Shown piece by piece: positions 56,450 through 64,000 of a stretch of DNA of 64,000 nt (its first letter is position 1; every line of letters starts with the position of its first letter). The DNA is taken from the NCBI RefSeq assembly GCF_000430725.1, contig NZ_KE387206.1, positions 287,516 through 351,515 on the forward strand, written 5' to 3'. The notes beneath the pieces were generated by a model. It did not search any database, was not told the origin of the DNA, and worked only from the letters and a program-made list of their open reading frames with translations. The stretch comes from Azohydromonas australica DSM 1124. GTDB taxonomy: Bacteria > Pseudomonadota > Gammaproteobacteria > Burkholderiales > Burkholderiaceae_C. The position numbers and the translations under genes were made by a program.

Positions 56450-57805
56450 GTGCGCTACCTCTTGGGGCGCCCGCTGGGCGCGGTGGCGGCCTGGGCTGCG
56501 GGCTCAGGACTGGGGGCGCTTGTGGGGGCCCCGATGGGCGAGCTGTGGCCCGGGGTACTGGCCGGAGGCGGCCTTTGGGTGCTGCTGAACGCCTCGGCCG
56601 ATGCGCTGCGCGGGCAGCGGCTGATGCGCTGGCTGCGCGGTGCCCAGGACGCGGCAGCGCCGCGCGACACGGGTTTCTGGGGCGAGCTGGGCTACCGCAT
56701 CGAGCGGGCGCTGCGGCTGCGTGAGCGGCAGCTGACGCGGGAGCGGTCGCAGCATGCGCAGTTCCTCAACGCCATCGAAGCTTCGCCCAACGGCGTGCTG
56801 CTGCTGGACGCGGGCGAGGCCATCCTGTGGTGCAACGCGGCGGCGGCGGACCACTTCGGCCTCGATCCCGAGCGGGACCGGCTGCAGCGCGTGACGAACC
56901 TGGTGCGTGCTCCCGACTTCGTGGCGCTGCTGCAGGCACCCCAGGCGCCGGCGCAGCCCCAGCTGCTGTCGGGCCTGCGCCGCGCCGGCACGCTGTCGGT
57001 GCTGCTGCGCCCCTACGGCGCCGGACTGAAGCTGGTGCTGTCGCAGGACGTGACCGAGCGCGAGCGCCACGAGGCCATGCGGCGCGACTTCGTCGCCAAC
57101 GTGTCGCACGAGATCCGCACGCCGCTCACGGCCTTGTCCGGCTTCGTGGAGACCATGCAGACGCTGCCGCTGGCCGAGGCCGAGCGGCATCGGGTGCTGT
57201 CGTTGATGTCCCAGCAGACGGCGCGCATGCGCACGCTGGTGGACGACCTGCTGACGCTGGCACGCCTGGAAGGCAGCCCGCGCCCGGCGCCGGACCGCTG
57301 GTTTGCGCTGGACACCCTGCTGGAGCAGGTACGGGCGCGCACGCAGGCGCTGTCCAGCGGCGCGCACGAGCTGCGGTTCACGGCGCCGGAAGGCATCGAG
57401 ATGGCCGGCAGCGAGGGCGAGATCGACAGTGCGCTGACCAACCTGCTGAGCAATGCCGTGCGCTACACGCCCGCGGGCGGACACATCGGTCTGGCCCTGC
57501 GCTGGCGTGAGGACGGGCGGCTGGAGATTGCCGTGAGCGACAGCGGCATCGGCATTGCGCGCGAGCACCTGCCGCGGCTGGCCGAGCGCTTCTACCGCGT
57601 GGACGGCAGCCGCTCGCGCGAGACGGGTGGTACTGGGCTGGGGCTGTCCATCGTGAAGCACGTGGCGCAGCGCCATGGCGGCGAGCTGCTCATCGACAGC
57701 ACGCCGGGCCAGGGCTCCACCTTCAGCCTGCTGCTGCCGCCGGTGCGGGTGCGGCGGCAGGCGCAAATGCTGGATCAGCGCGTCGACGCGGCGGTGCGGC
57801 GGTAG
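56450..57805 (+). CDS. phoR: phosphate regulon sensor kinase PhoR
   Basis: 451 residues from GTG 56450. Two short hydrophobic segments lie near the N-terminus (about 7-27 and 33-50) with no periplasmic domain, as in PhoR. A PAS domain (about 105-200), phosphoacceptor His220 in VANVSHEIRTPL, and an HATPase domain with NLLSNAVRYTPAGG, DSGIGIAREHLPRLAERFYR and GGTGLGLSIVKH follow. It phosphorylates PhoB under phosphate limitation. The last 31 bases overlap the convergent glycosyltransferase gene. Confidence 0.95.
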   Translation: MRYLLGRPLGAVAAWAAGSGLGALVGAPMGELWPGVLAGGGLWVLLNASADALRGQRLMRWLRGAQDAAAPRDTGFWGELGYRIERALRLRERQLTRERSQHAQFLNAIEASPNGVLLLDAGEAILWCNAAAADHFGLDPERDRLQRVTNLVRAPDFVALLQAPQAPAQPQLLSGLRRAGTLSVLLRPYGAGLKLVLSQDVTERERHEAMRRDFVANVSHEIRTPLTALSGFVETMQTLPLAEAERHRVLSLMSQQTARMRTLVDDLLTLARLEGSPRPAPDRWFALDTLLEQVRARTQALSSGAHELRFTAPEGIEMAGSEGEIDSALTNLLSNAVRYTPAGGHIGLALRWREDGRLEIAVSDSGIGIAREHLPRLAERFYRVDGSRSRETGGTGLGLSIVKHVAQRHGGELLIDSTPGQGSTFSLLLPPVRVRRQAQMLDQRVDAAVRR

Positions 57806-59445
57806 ATCAGCACGCTCTCGTCGCGGTCCGTGGGACGGCGTTCCCGGGCGACGAAGCGCCAGCCAGCAAGCGCGGGCGGCGCGGCCTGGTGGTCGACATC
57901 GGGGCGCAGCAGCACCGGGCAGTCGGTGGCATCGGGACGGGCGTCCACGCGCCAGCCGCCGAAATACTCCAGTCCGGCGATCGCGGCGCGCGGCAGGCCC
58001 GGCGCGGCCACGCACGCGGGGCTCGGTCCCACGTGGCGCGCAATGCGCTGCACCCACGGGCGGTAGCTGCGCCCATAGTCCAGCGCCGGCAGCCACAGCG
58101 TCATCACCAGCAGCCAGGCCAGCGCCACGCCGCCGGCGGGCAGCACCAGGCTCTTCCACAACGCCTGCGGATGGCGCGCCGTGCGCCAGCGCACCAGCGC
58201 CAGCCAAGCCAGCGTGCCGGCCACCGCGGCCAGCAGCCTGACGAGGGAGAACTCCGCCTTGAAGCCCGGGGCCAGGCGGGCGATGTTGGCCGCCGTGCGC
58301 GCGGGGGCGCCCGTCTGCATGGCGGCGTACACCACCCAGATCGCCAATGCGCCGGCACTGAAGAAGAAGACCGAGAACCAGTCGATTGCGGCGCTGGCGC
58401 TGCGCCGCAGCGCGGGCAGCGCGAACGCGGCCAGCACCGCCAGCGGGGGCAGCGCCAGCAGCAGGGCGCGGTCCGAGCCGCCGAGGGCGATGCAGGTGCC
58501 CAGTCCGACCAGCGCCAGGCACAGCGGCAGCACGATGTGGCGCTTGAACAGGTGGCGGCGCCAATGCCACAGCGTCCAGGGCACCAGCAGCCACACCGGC
58601 CACAGGAACCACGACAGCAGGCGGCCCAGCTGGAGCAGCTGCGCGGCATCGGGCTCGAACTCCCAGCGCCAGCGCGCATGCTGCAGGGCCAGCGTCAGCA
58701 GCAGGGAGGCCAGCGTCGAGGCGCCGATCCAGGGGGCGAATCGGCGCATCGGCGTGTCGGCCGAGCGGGCACAGATGGCCGTGCCGATCAGTCCCGCGGC
58801 CAGCGCCACGTTGGGCGCGTCACAGGCCGACAGCAGGGGCAGGGCACCCAGCACCGCCGCGCGGGCCAGGTTGGTGCGCCAAGTCGCCGCAGCCAGGCCC
58901 CACAACAGCAGTGCCATGGCGAAGAGCTGGGCCAGCTCGGGCGTGGTCTCGTGGCCGAGCTGCAACAGGCCCAGCGTGGCCATCAGGGCCAGCAGCGCGC
59001 CGTCGGCCACGGCGCGGGCGTAATCCACGGTATTGGCTTCACCGCCGAAGGCCAGGGCCACGGGCTGGGCCGCCTCGGTGCGTGCGAGGTGGAAAGCGCT
59101 GTACCAGGTCAGCGCCAGCGTCGCCGCCAGCAGCAGTGCGAAGGGAATGCGGGCGGCAAGGGCCGGTTCGATCAGCGGCGAGAGCAGGACGATAAAAGAC
59201 GCGCCCAGCCAGTGCGGCAGCAGCGGTCCGTCCGGCGGCAGCAGGCCTACCAGGGGCGTCAGCCAGGAGCCGCGTCCTTCGCCGATGGCCGTCATGTAGC
59301 CGAAGGCCGTGATGTCCGCACCTTTCCAGGGGTCGCGTCCGAAGAGGCCGGGCAGCAGGTAAGCGGCGCACAGCAGCAGCAGCGGTATGCGCGGCAGCCG
59401 CTGCACCGCGCGTTGCGTCACCAGGGCGGGAGATGGGATGTTCAC
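57775..59445 (-). CDS. GT39/ArnT-like membrane glycosyltransferase
   Basis: 556 residues with about twelve membrane helices and a C-terminal soluble part (about 470-556). The N-terminal loop GRDPWKGADITAFGYMTAI resembles the first periplasmic loop of ArnT/PMT-type enzymes with its acidic residue, which uses polyprenyl-linked sugars. A family close to ArnT is likely, but the donor and acceptor are unknown. ATG 59445 is used. It overlaps phoR by 31 bp tail to tail, so it may share a transcription end with the pho operon. Confidence 0.75.
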   Translation of the reverse strand: MNIPSPALVTQRAVQRLPRIPLLLLCAAYLLPGLFGRDPWKGADITAFGYMTAIGEGRGSWLTPLVGLLPPDGPLLPHWLGASFIVLLSPLIEPALAARIPFALLLAATLALTWYSAFHLARTEAAQPVALAFGGEANTVDYARAVADGALLALMATLGLLQLGHETTPELAQLFAMALLLWGLAAATWRTNLARAAVLGALPLLSACDAPNVALAAGLIGTAICARSADTPMRRFAPWIGASTLASLLLTLALQHARWRWEFEPDAAQLLQLGRLLSWFLWPVWLLVPWTLWHWRRHLFKRHIVLPLCLALVGLGTCIALGGSDRALLLALPPLAVLAAFALPALRRSASAAIDWFSVFFFSAGALAIWVVYAAMQTGAPARTAANIARLAPGFKAEFSLVRLLAAVAGTLAWLALVRWRTARHPQALWKSLVLPAGGVALAWLLVMTLWLPALDYGRSYRPWVQRIARHVGPSPACVAAPGLPRAAIAGLEYFGGWRVDARPDATDCPVLLRPDVDHQAAPPALAGWRFVARERRPTDRDESVLIYRRTAASTR

Positions 59446-59548
59446 GCCGAAATCATGCCGTCAATGTGAAAGCGACCCCGTGCGGGGCCGCGGCTGCTCG
59501 CTGGACATCTGGCAACGGGCCGGCATGCCGCCGCGTTGGCGCAGGCAG

Positions 59549-59571
59549 AAAAAAAGGCAGCCGAGGCTGCC
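59549..59571 (-). terminator. terminator of the L31 gene
   Basis: On the minus strand, stem GGCAGC / GCTGCC with loop CTCG is followed by seven T. It lies 23 bp after the rpmE stop. Confidence 0.9.
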
Positions 59572-59594
59572 TTTGGTGTCGCCGGAGCGCGACC

Positions 59595-59855
59595 TCACTT
59601 CTTGAGGCCGACGCGCGCGAACTTGTTGCGGAACTTCTCGACCCGGCCGCCGAGGCTGTCCACGCTCTTTTGCGTGCCGGTGTAGAAGGGGTGCGTCTCG
59701 CTGGTGGTTTCCAGCTTCACCAGCGGCAGCTCGCGGCCGTCGTCAAGCTTGATGGATTCCTTGCTCTGCACACAAGAGCGCGTGACGAACTTGAAACCGT
59801 TGGACAGGTCCACGAAGCAGACTTCGCGGTAGTTCGGGTGAATGCCTTCTTTCAT
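59595..59855 (-). CDS. rpmE2: 50S ribosomal protein L31, type B
   Basis: 86 residues, the length of type B L31. The N-terminus MKEGIHPNYREVCFVDLSNG and the middle TSETHPFYTGTQKSVDSLGG are the family pattern. The CxxC zinc pair of the other L31 type is absent (only two single cysteines), so it is the zinc-independent form. The frame extends upstream to 59972, but only ATG 59855 gives the family start. A terminator follows it. No zinc-responsive box was recognised upstream. Confidence 0.95.
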   Translation of the reverse strand: MKEGIHPNYREVCFVDLSNGFKFVTRSCVQSKESIKLDDGRELPLVKLETTSETHPFYTGTQKSVDSLGGRVEKFRNKFARVGLKK

Positions 59856-60045
59856 CGGAAACCTCGCTGCGTTGCCACCAGCCACGCCACCCCATGCGGC
59901 GCACTTGGCGAAAGCGGAAAACCCGCGATTGTAGCCCAAGCCGGCATGCCGACCGGGGATTGACGCCGTCAAAAAGCGGCGCCACTGATGCGCGACTGCC
60001 GTGGGGCAGTGGGCCGGTGCGGAGACAGCCCGCGCGAACGGCTGG

Positions 60046-61311
60046 TCAGCCGCCGCGGCGCATCAGGTCGAAGAAGTCCAGGTTGTTCTTGGTGGACTTC
60101 ATCTTGTCGAGGATGAACTCCATCGCCTCGATCTCGTCCATGGGGTAGAGCAGCTTTCGCAGGATCCAGCTTTTTTGCAGGATCTCGGGCTTGAGCAGCA
60201 GCTCCTCGCGCCGCGTGCCGCTCTTGTTGAGCAGGATCGACGGGTACACGCGCTTCTCGGCCATGCGGCGGTCCAGGTGGATCTCGCAGTTGCCCGTGCC
60301 CTTGAACTCTTCGTAGATCACCTCGTCCATGCGGCTGCCGGTGTCGATGAGCGCGGTGCCGATGATGGTGAGCGAGCCGCCTTCCTCGACGTTGCGCGCA
60401 GCGCCGAAGAAGCGCTTGGGGCGCTGCAGCGCGTTGGCGTCCACGCCGCCGGTGAGCACCTTGCCGGAGGAGGGCAGCACGTTGTTGTAGGCGCGGGCCA
60501 GGCGGGTGATGGAGTCCAGCAGGATCACCACGTCCTTCCTGAGCTCGACCAGGCGCTTGGCGCGCTCGATCACCATCTCGGCCACCTGCACGTGGCGCGC
60601 CGCGGGCTCGTCGAAGGTGGAGCTGATGACCTCGCCGCGCACCGTGCGCTGCATCTCCGTGACTTCCTCGGGACGCTCGTCCACCAGCAGCACGATGAGG
60701 TGCACGTCGGGATGGTTGGCGACGATGGCATGCGCCAAGTGCTGCATCATGACCGTCTTGCCGCTCTTGGGCGGCGCCACCAGCAGCGCGCGCTGGCCTT
60801 TGCCCAGCGGCGCGATGAGGTCGATGATGCGGCTGGTGATGTTCTCGTCGTTGTTCTTGATGTCGCGTTCGAGCCTGAACTGTTCCTTGGGGAACAGCGG
60901 CGTCAGGTTCTCGAACATGATCTTGTGCTTGTTCTCCTCGGGGGTGAGGCCGTTGACGCGGTCAACTTTCACCAGCGCGAAGTAGCGCTCGCCGTCCTTG
61001 GGCACGCGCACCTCGCCCTCGATCATGTCCCCAGTGTGGAGATTGAAGCGGCGGATCTGGCTGGGGCTCAGGTAGATGTCATCGGTCGACGCCATGTAGC
61101 TGGTGTCGATCGAGCGCAGGAAGCCGAAGCCGTCGGGCAGCACCTCCAGAACGCCGTCGCCGAAGACCTGCTCACCGGCCTTGGCGCGCTTCTTCATGAT
61201 CGCAAACATCAGCTCCTGCTTGCGCATGCGAGCGACGTTGTCAATCTCCAGCGCCTCGCCCATCTTGATGAGCTCGGACACGTGCAGCGCTTTCAGTTCG
61301 GACAGATGCAT
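60046..61311 (-). CDS. rho: transcription termination factor Rho
   Basis: 421 residues. The N-terminal domain (MHLSELKALHVSELIKMGEA), the RNA-binding cold-shock domain (GVLEVLPDGFGFLRS), Walker A APPKSGKT (179-186), Q-loop and R-loop (VILLDSITRLARAYN, TGGVDANALQRPKRFFGAAR) are complete, with the catalytic Glu in LIVLLVDERPEEVTEM. ATG 61311 is the family start. A perfect 14-bp palindrome CGGCTGGTCAGCCG (60039-60052) covers the stop codon. It lies downstream of trxA on the same strand. Confidence 0.97.
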   Translation of the reverse strand: MHLSELKALHVSELIKMGEALEIDNVARMRKQELMFAIMKKRAKAGEQVFGDGVLEVLPDGFGFLRSIDTSYMASTDDIYLSPSQIRRFNLHTGDMIEGEVRVPKDGERYFALVKVDRVNGLTPEENKHKIMFENLTPLFPKEQFRLERDIKNNDENITSRIIDLIAPLGKGQRALLVAPPKSGKTVMMQHLAHAIVANHPDVHLIVLLVDERPEEVTEMQRTVRGEVISSTFDEPAARHVQVAEMVIERAKRLVELRKDVVILLDSITRLARAYNNVLPSSGKVLTGGVDANALQRPKRFFGAARNVEEGGSLTIIGTALIDTGSRMDEVIYEEFKGTGNCEIHLDRRMAEKRVYPSILLNKSGTRREELLLKPEILQKSWILRKLLYPMDEIEAMEFILDKMKSTKNNLDFFDLMRRGG

Positions 61312-61592
61312 GGAAGGCAGACCCTGGGAGGGGAGGGCGCGCGTCCTTGCCATGGAAGCGCACCGGATCATTACGGCTCGAAAAACCCGATGTCGGGCGG
61401 GACCAACCCGCTGGTCGCGGCCAAAAGACTGGAAATGCGCGGGGGGTTGGGAGCCGGATTCACACGCCGCAAGCCGCCGTGGCGGTAGAGCGTGTGATGG
61501 CAAAGCTTGGGCTGCGGACGCCGCCGGGGACCAGTGCAACGGACCTTGGCGAAATCTCAGGCGGTGAAAACCGCAGCGATTGCTGAATTATA
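61312..61592 (-). promoter_or_regulatory. rho leader region, with a -10-like TATAAT over the trxA stop
   Basis: The 276-bp gap between trxA and rho holds no gene. On the minus strand TATAAT (61592-61587) spans the trxA stop, giving a possible rho promoter and a leader of about 270 nt; a -35 is not clear. The leader is C-rich and poor in long hairpins in its first half (AACCCCCCGC, CCCTCCCCTCCC), the kind of sequence Rho binds, which suits autoregulation of rho. Confidence 0.45.
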
Positions 61593-61917
61593 GATTAGCG
61601 TCCAGGAAAGCCGCCAACTGCGCCTTCGCCAGCGCGCCGACCTTGGTCGCGGCGACATTTCCGTCACGGAACAACATCAGCGTCGGGATGCCGCGGATGC
61701 CGTACTTGGCCGGCGTGTCGCGGTTTTCGTCAACGTTGAGCTTGACGATCTGCAGCCGGCCTTTGTAGGTCTCGGCCAGCTCGTCCAGGATGGGCGCAAT
61801 CATCTTGCAGGGGCCACACCATTCGGCCCAGTAGTCGACCAGTACCGGCTGGGAAGCCTTCAGTACATCAGCCTCGAACGAGGCGTCGGACACATGCTTG
61901 ATCAGTTCGCTGCTCAT
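61588..61917 (-). CDS. trxA: thioredoxin 1
   Basis: 109 residues. Active site WCGPC with Cys34 and Cys37, cis-proline in RGIPTLMLFRDG and the usual start MSSELIKHVSDASFEADVL. It reduces disulfides in cytoplasmic proteins with thioredoxin reductase. ATG 61917 is chosen; the longer frame to 61992 does not match the family. It precedes rho on the same strand, as in many proteobacteria. Confidence 0.96.
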   Translation of the reverse strand: MSSELIKHVSDASFEADVLKASQPVLVDYWAEWCGPCKMIAPILDELAETYKGRLQIVKLNVDENRDTPAKYGIRGIPTLMLFRDGNVAATKVGALAKAQLAAFLDANL

Positions 61918-62170
61918 GTTGGATTTGCCCGCGCCCGCAGGGATGAACTGCGGCGCAATGCGTAAATAGCGGTGGTCTGAAGATTCTGACACAAACCCCT
62001 CATCCTGCCCGGGCAGGGCTGGCGCTGATCGGTATCCCGGGAGGAGGCTTGCTCACGCATGCAAGCCCGGTACTTGGCAAGGTGTTTTTACCGTTTTGTA
62101 ACCGTGTTTTTCTGAAAAACGGCAGCAATTCATGCCATCGCGGCTGATGTGAATCAGGTGCGGTGGCACA

Positions 62171-63886
62171 GTGACCGCCGTCATGTCTCACCCTCCCTCT
62201 CTGCCCGTCGATCGTTTTCCACAACGCTTTGGCCGCTTTGAAGTCCGCCGGTTGCTGGGCAAGAGCGGGCGCAGCATGTTGTGGGAAGCTCATGATGCGG
62301 AGCAGGATCGCCTGTTGGCGCTGTGCATGCCGCGCGTGCCGCCCCAAGGCACCATGGCGATGGAGCGCTGGATGGAGGACGTGCGCGCAGCGGCGCGGCT
62401 GAGCCATCCGCGGCTGGCGCCGGCGGTGGAAATCGGCGTCTTCCAGCGCCTGCCTTTTGTCGCGTATGCGCGCAGCAGCGGCCCGACGGTGGCGGAGCTG
62501 CTGGATCCGCGCGGCCAGGTGACGATGGACGTCGTCCGCTGGGCCGCACAAGTGCTCGAAGGCCTGGCTTTCGCCCACGACGCCGGTCAGGCGCACCGGG
62601 ACCTGCAACTGCACATGGTGCAGCTCAACGACCGCGGCGACGTGCAGCTGCTGGGGCTGGGCGTGGCACCCGAGCCGAAGCTGCCCGAGCACATCGGTCC
62701 GCTGCAGAGCCGGCACGCCCTGGCCGAGCGCGACCTGCTGGCGGTGGGCTTGCAGATGTACCACCTGCTTGCGGCCCGGCCGGCGTTGGACGAGCCCGAC
62801 CTGGGCCGGGCGGTCGAGCGCCTCACGCCTTTCGGCGACGCCACGGTGCGTCTGCCACGCGAGCTGCCGCTGCCGGTGCCCGAGGAGCTCCGCGCCATCG
62901 TCAGCCGCTGCCTCGATCCCTACCCGCACCAGCGCTTCCGCCATGCGCGCACGATGGTGCGTGCGCTTGAAAGCTGGGTGCCGTCGCAACAATCGTCATC
63001 GCGCAATGACCTGCCCGTGCAACTGATGGACCGTGCGCGCCGCCATGGCGCTTTGCCGGCCTTGCCCGATGGCGCGGCCATCGCGACACGGCTGATGAAC
63101 ATGGAGCGTCGACACGTGGGCGCGCTGGCCCACGAGGTGTTGCAGGATCCCGCGCTGTGCTTCGAGCTGCTGCGGCAAGCCAATGCTTCCTACGTGCGCA
63201 ATACGCAGCGCCCGGGCACTGGCGCCGTGGTGACCGTGCGCCGGGCGATCGCGTTGATCGGCCTGGAAGGCGTGCAGCGCGCGGTGCAGTTGCAGCGTCC
63301 CTGGCCAGGGACGCTGGATGAAGCGGCGGCCCAGCGGATGATGCAGCAGCTCACGTACACGCAGCATTCGGCCCGGCTGGCGCAACTGCTCAGCCCGGGA
63401 CAGCACGATCCCGAGGTCGTCTACATCGTGACGATGCTGCAGCAGCTGGGCAGCCTGCTGTTGCACTACCACTTCCCGGACCTGGCGCTGCAGATCCGCG
63501 TGCTCATGGCGCCGCCGCCGACCACGTCGGAGGACGAGCCCGAGGTCTTCGGCATGGACGAGCTCAGCGCAGCGCAAACAGTGCTGGGGCTGGAGCCGAG
63601 CGCGCTTTCCATGCACGTGGTGAAGCAGTGGGGCCTGGACGACTCGATGCTGCAGCTGACGGGCCGCCTGCCGCTGGACCAGCCCGTGCGCGTCACCGAC
63701 AGCGATGAGCTCCTGCGCGCCGTGGCCAGTGCGGCCTGCGAGGCCGTGCATGCGCATACGCAACCATCCCGCCTGTACGCGGCCGCGGTGGACCGGGTCG
63801 CGCAGCGCTATGGCCACCTGCTGCGCCTGGACTCGACCAAGCTGCGGGCCATGCTGCGCGAATCGGAAGCTCCCGTGGTGGGCTGA
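62171..63886 (+). CDS. protein-kinase-like domain fused to HDOD domain
   Basis: 571 residues from GTG 62171 (ATG 62183 is an alternative). Residues 20-275 have the protein-kinase fold order: FGRFEVRRLLGKSGRSMLWE, a helix C-like stretch, AHRDLQLHMVQLNDRGD and a C-lobe ending RCLDPYPHQRFRHARTMV. The VAIK lysine is replaced (LALCMPR) and DFG by LGL, so it is probably a pseudokinase. Residues 285-560 form an HDOD domain (LALVGLEGVQ-like IALIGLEGVQRAVQLQ), a signalling fold without the HD metal residues. It is probably a regulator in the cytoplasm; ligand unknown. It stands alone, divergent from trxA. Confidence 0.78.
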   Translation: MTAVMSHPPSLPVDRFPQRFGRFEVRRLLGKSGRSMLWEAHDAEQDRLLALCMPRVPPQGTMAMERWMEDVRAAARLSHPRLAPAVEIGVFQRLPFVAYARSSGPTVAELLDPRGQVTMDVVRWAAQVLEGLAFAHDAGQAHRDLQLHMVQLNDRGDVQLLGLGVAPEPKLPEHIGPLQSRHALAERDLLAVGLQMYHLLAARPALDEPDLGRAVERLTPFGDATVRLPRELPLPVPEELRAIVSRCLDPYPHQRFRHARTMVRALESWVPSQQSSSRNDLPVQLMDRARRHGALPALPDGAAIATRLMNMERRHVGALAHEVLQDPALCFELLRQANASYVRNTQRPGTGAVVTVRRAIALIGLEGVQRAVQLQRPWPGTLDEAAAQRMMQQLTYTQHSARLAQLLSPGQHDPEVVYIVTMLQQLGSLLLHYHFPDLALQIRVLMAPPPTTSEDEPEVFGMDELSAAQTVLGLEPSALSMHVVKQWGLDDSMLQLTGRLPLDQPVRVTDSDELLRAVASAACEAVHAHTQPSRLYAAAVDRVAQRYGHLLRLDSTKLRAMLRESEAPVVG

Positions 63887-64000
63887 GCCCGCACGCCGGC
63901 TCAGCTGCCGGGCGACGCACGCGGTCGCCGTTCGGGGCTGTGGTGGGAGGGAAGTCGGAGAACCTGGCGCAGAACACGCCAAGTGGAAGAGATGGGGGTT
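63887..64000. other. terminal 114 bp without a recognised gene
   Basis: Nothing supported. No terminator with a T tract is visible after the HDOD gene, and the antisense frames here are GC-bias shadows. Confidence 0.4.

Overview
The window is a very GC-rich bacterial chromosome segment. Gene content and order point to a betaproteobacterium of the order Burkholderiales, probably from the Comamonadaceae / Sphaerotilaceae (Rubrivivax-Leptothrix) side. Supporting signs are the surE-pcm-nlpD-rpoS block followed by an rlmD-type gene, carAB-greA-DUF4149-yhbY-rlmE-ftsH-folP-glmM-pstSCAB-phoU-phoB-phoR in one run, rho next to trxA, a hydroxybutyrate dehydrogenase, and -10 boxes of the TAAAAT/TATAAT type. 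This placement is inference from content; no database search was run.

Layout. 1-6150: leucine/isovalerate catabolism operon (isovaleryl-CoA dehydrogenase, cut by the window edge; methylcrotonyl-CoA carboxylase beta; methylglutaconyl-CoA hydratase; carboxylase alpha; HMG-CoA lyase). 6466-7637: a GH19-type lytic enzyme without a signal peptide, overlapped by a small exported protein, an arrangement resembling an effector/immunity pair. 7704-10103: YbaK-type deacylase, ankyrin protein and an acyltransferase of lower GC. 10136-23299: the most unusual region, a divergent locus built around bufferin-type ribosomal peptides. The minus arm runs DUF692 (MNIO) enzyme, DUF2063 partner, OmpR-type regulator, histidine kinase and PAS/GAF protein, each overlapping the next. 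The plus arm carries an exported cupin, an unknown protein, a DUF2282 precursor, DoxX, an FAD oxidoreductase, a hydroxybutyrate dehydrogenase, a patatin, a YeeE/YedE transporter, a second DUF2282-like protein with a membrane anchor, and a class III nucleotide cyclase. A repeated 18-bp element with an 11-bp internal period lies upstream of both the cupin and the precursor gene.

23316-32753: a 1263-residue membrane patatin whose catalytic residues are split by a large insertion, tRNA-Leu(CAG), an HPP-CBS protein, a flavohemoglobin facing norR with three NorR-type boxes between them, and a LuxR-type regulator. 32941-38080: stationary-phase block surE-pcm-nlpD-rpoS, then rlmD. 38155-50794: BI-1 membrane protein, GlcG-like protein, carAB, greA, RNA-modification genes, ftsH with a heat-shock-like promoter, folP, glmM. 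50987-57805: phosphate regulon led by a good Pho box. 57775-63886: a GT39-type glycosyltransferase, L31, rho, trxA and a pseudokinase-HDOD fusion.

Most of the window is conserved housekeeping DNA. The novelty is concentrated at 13-23 kb: the second, membrane-tethered bufferin-like protein keeps exactly the cysteine spacing of the soluble precursor (11, 7 and 21 residues) and sits between a sulfur-type transporter and a cyclase. This suggests an enlarged metal/sulfur-handling system with its own two-component control.
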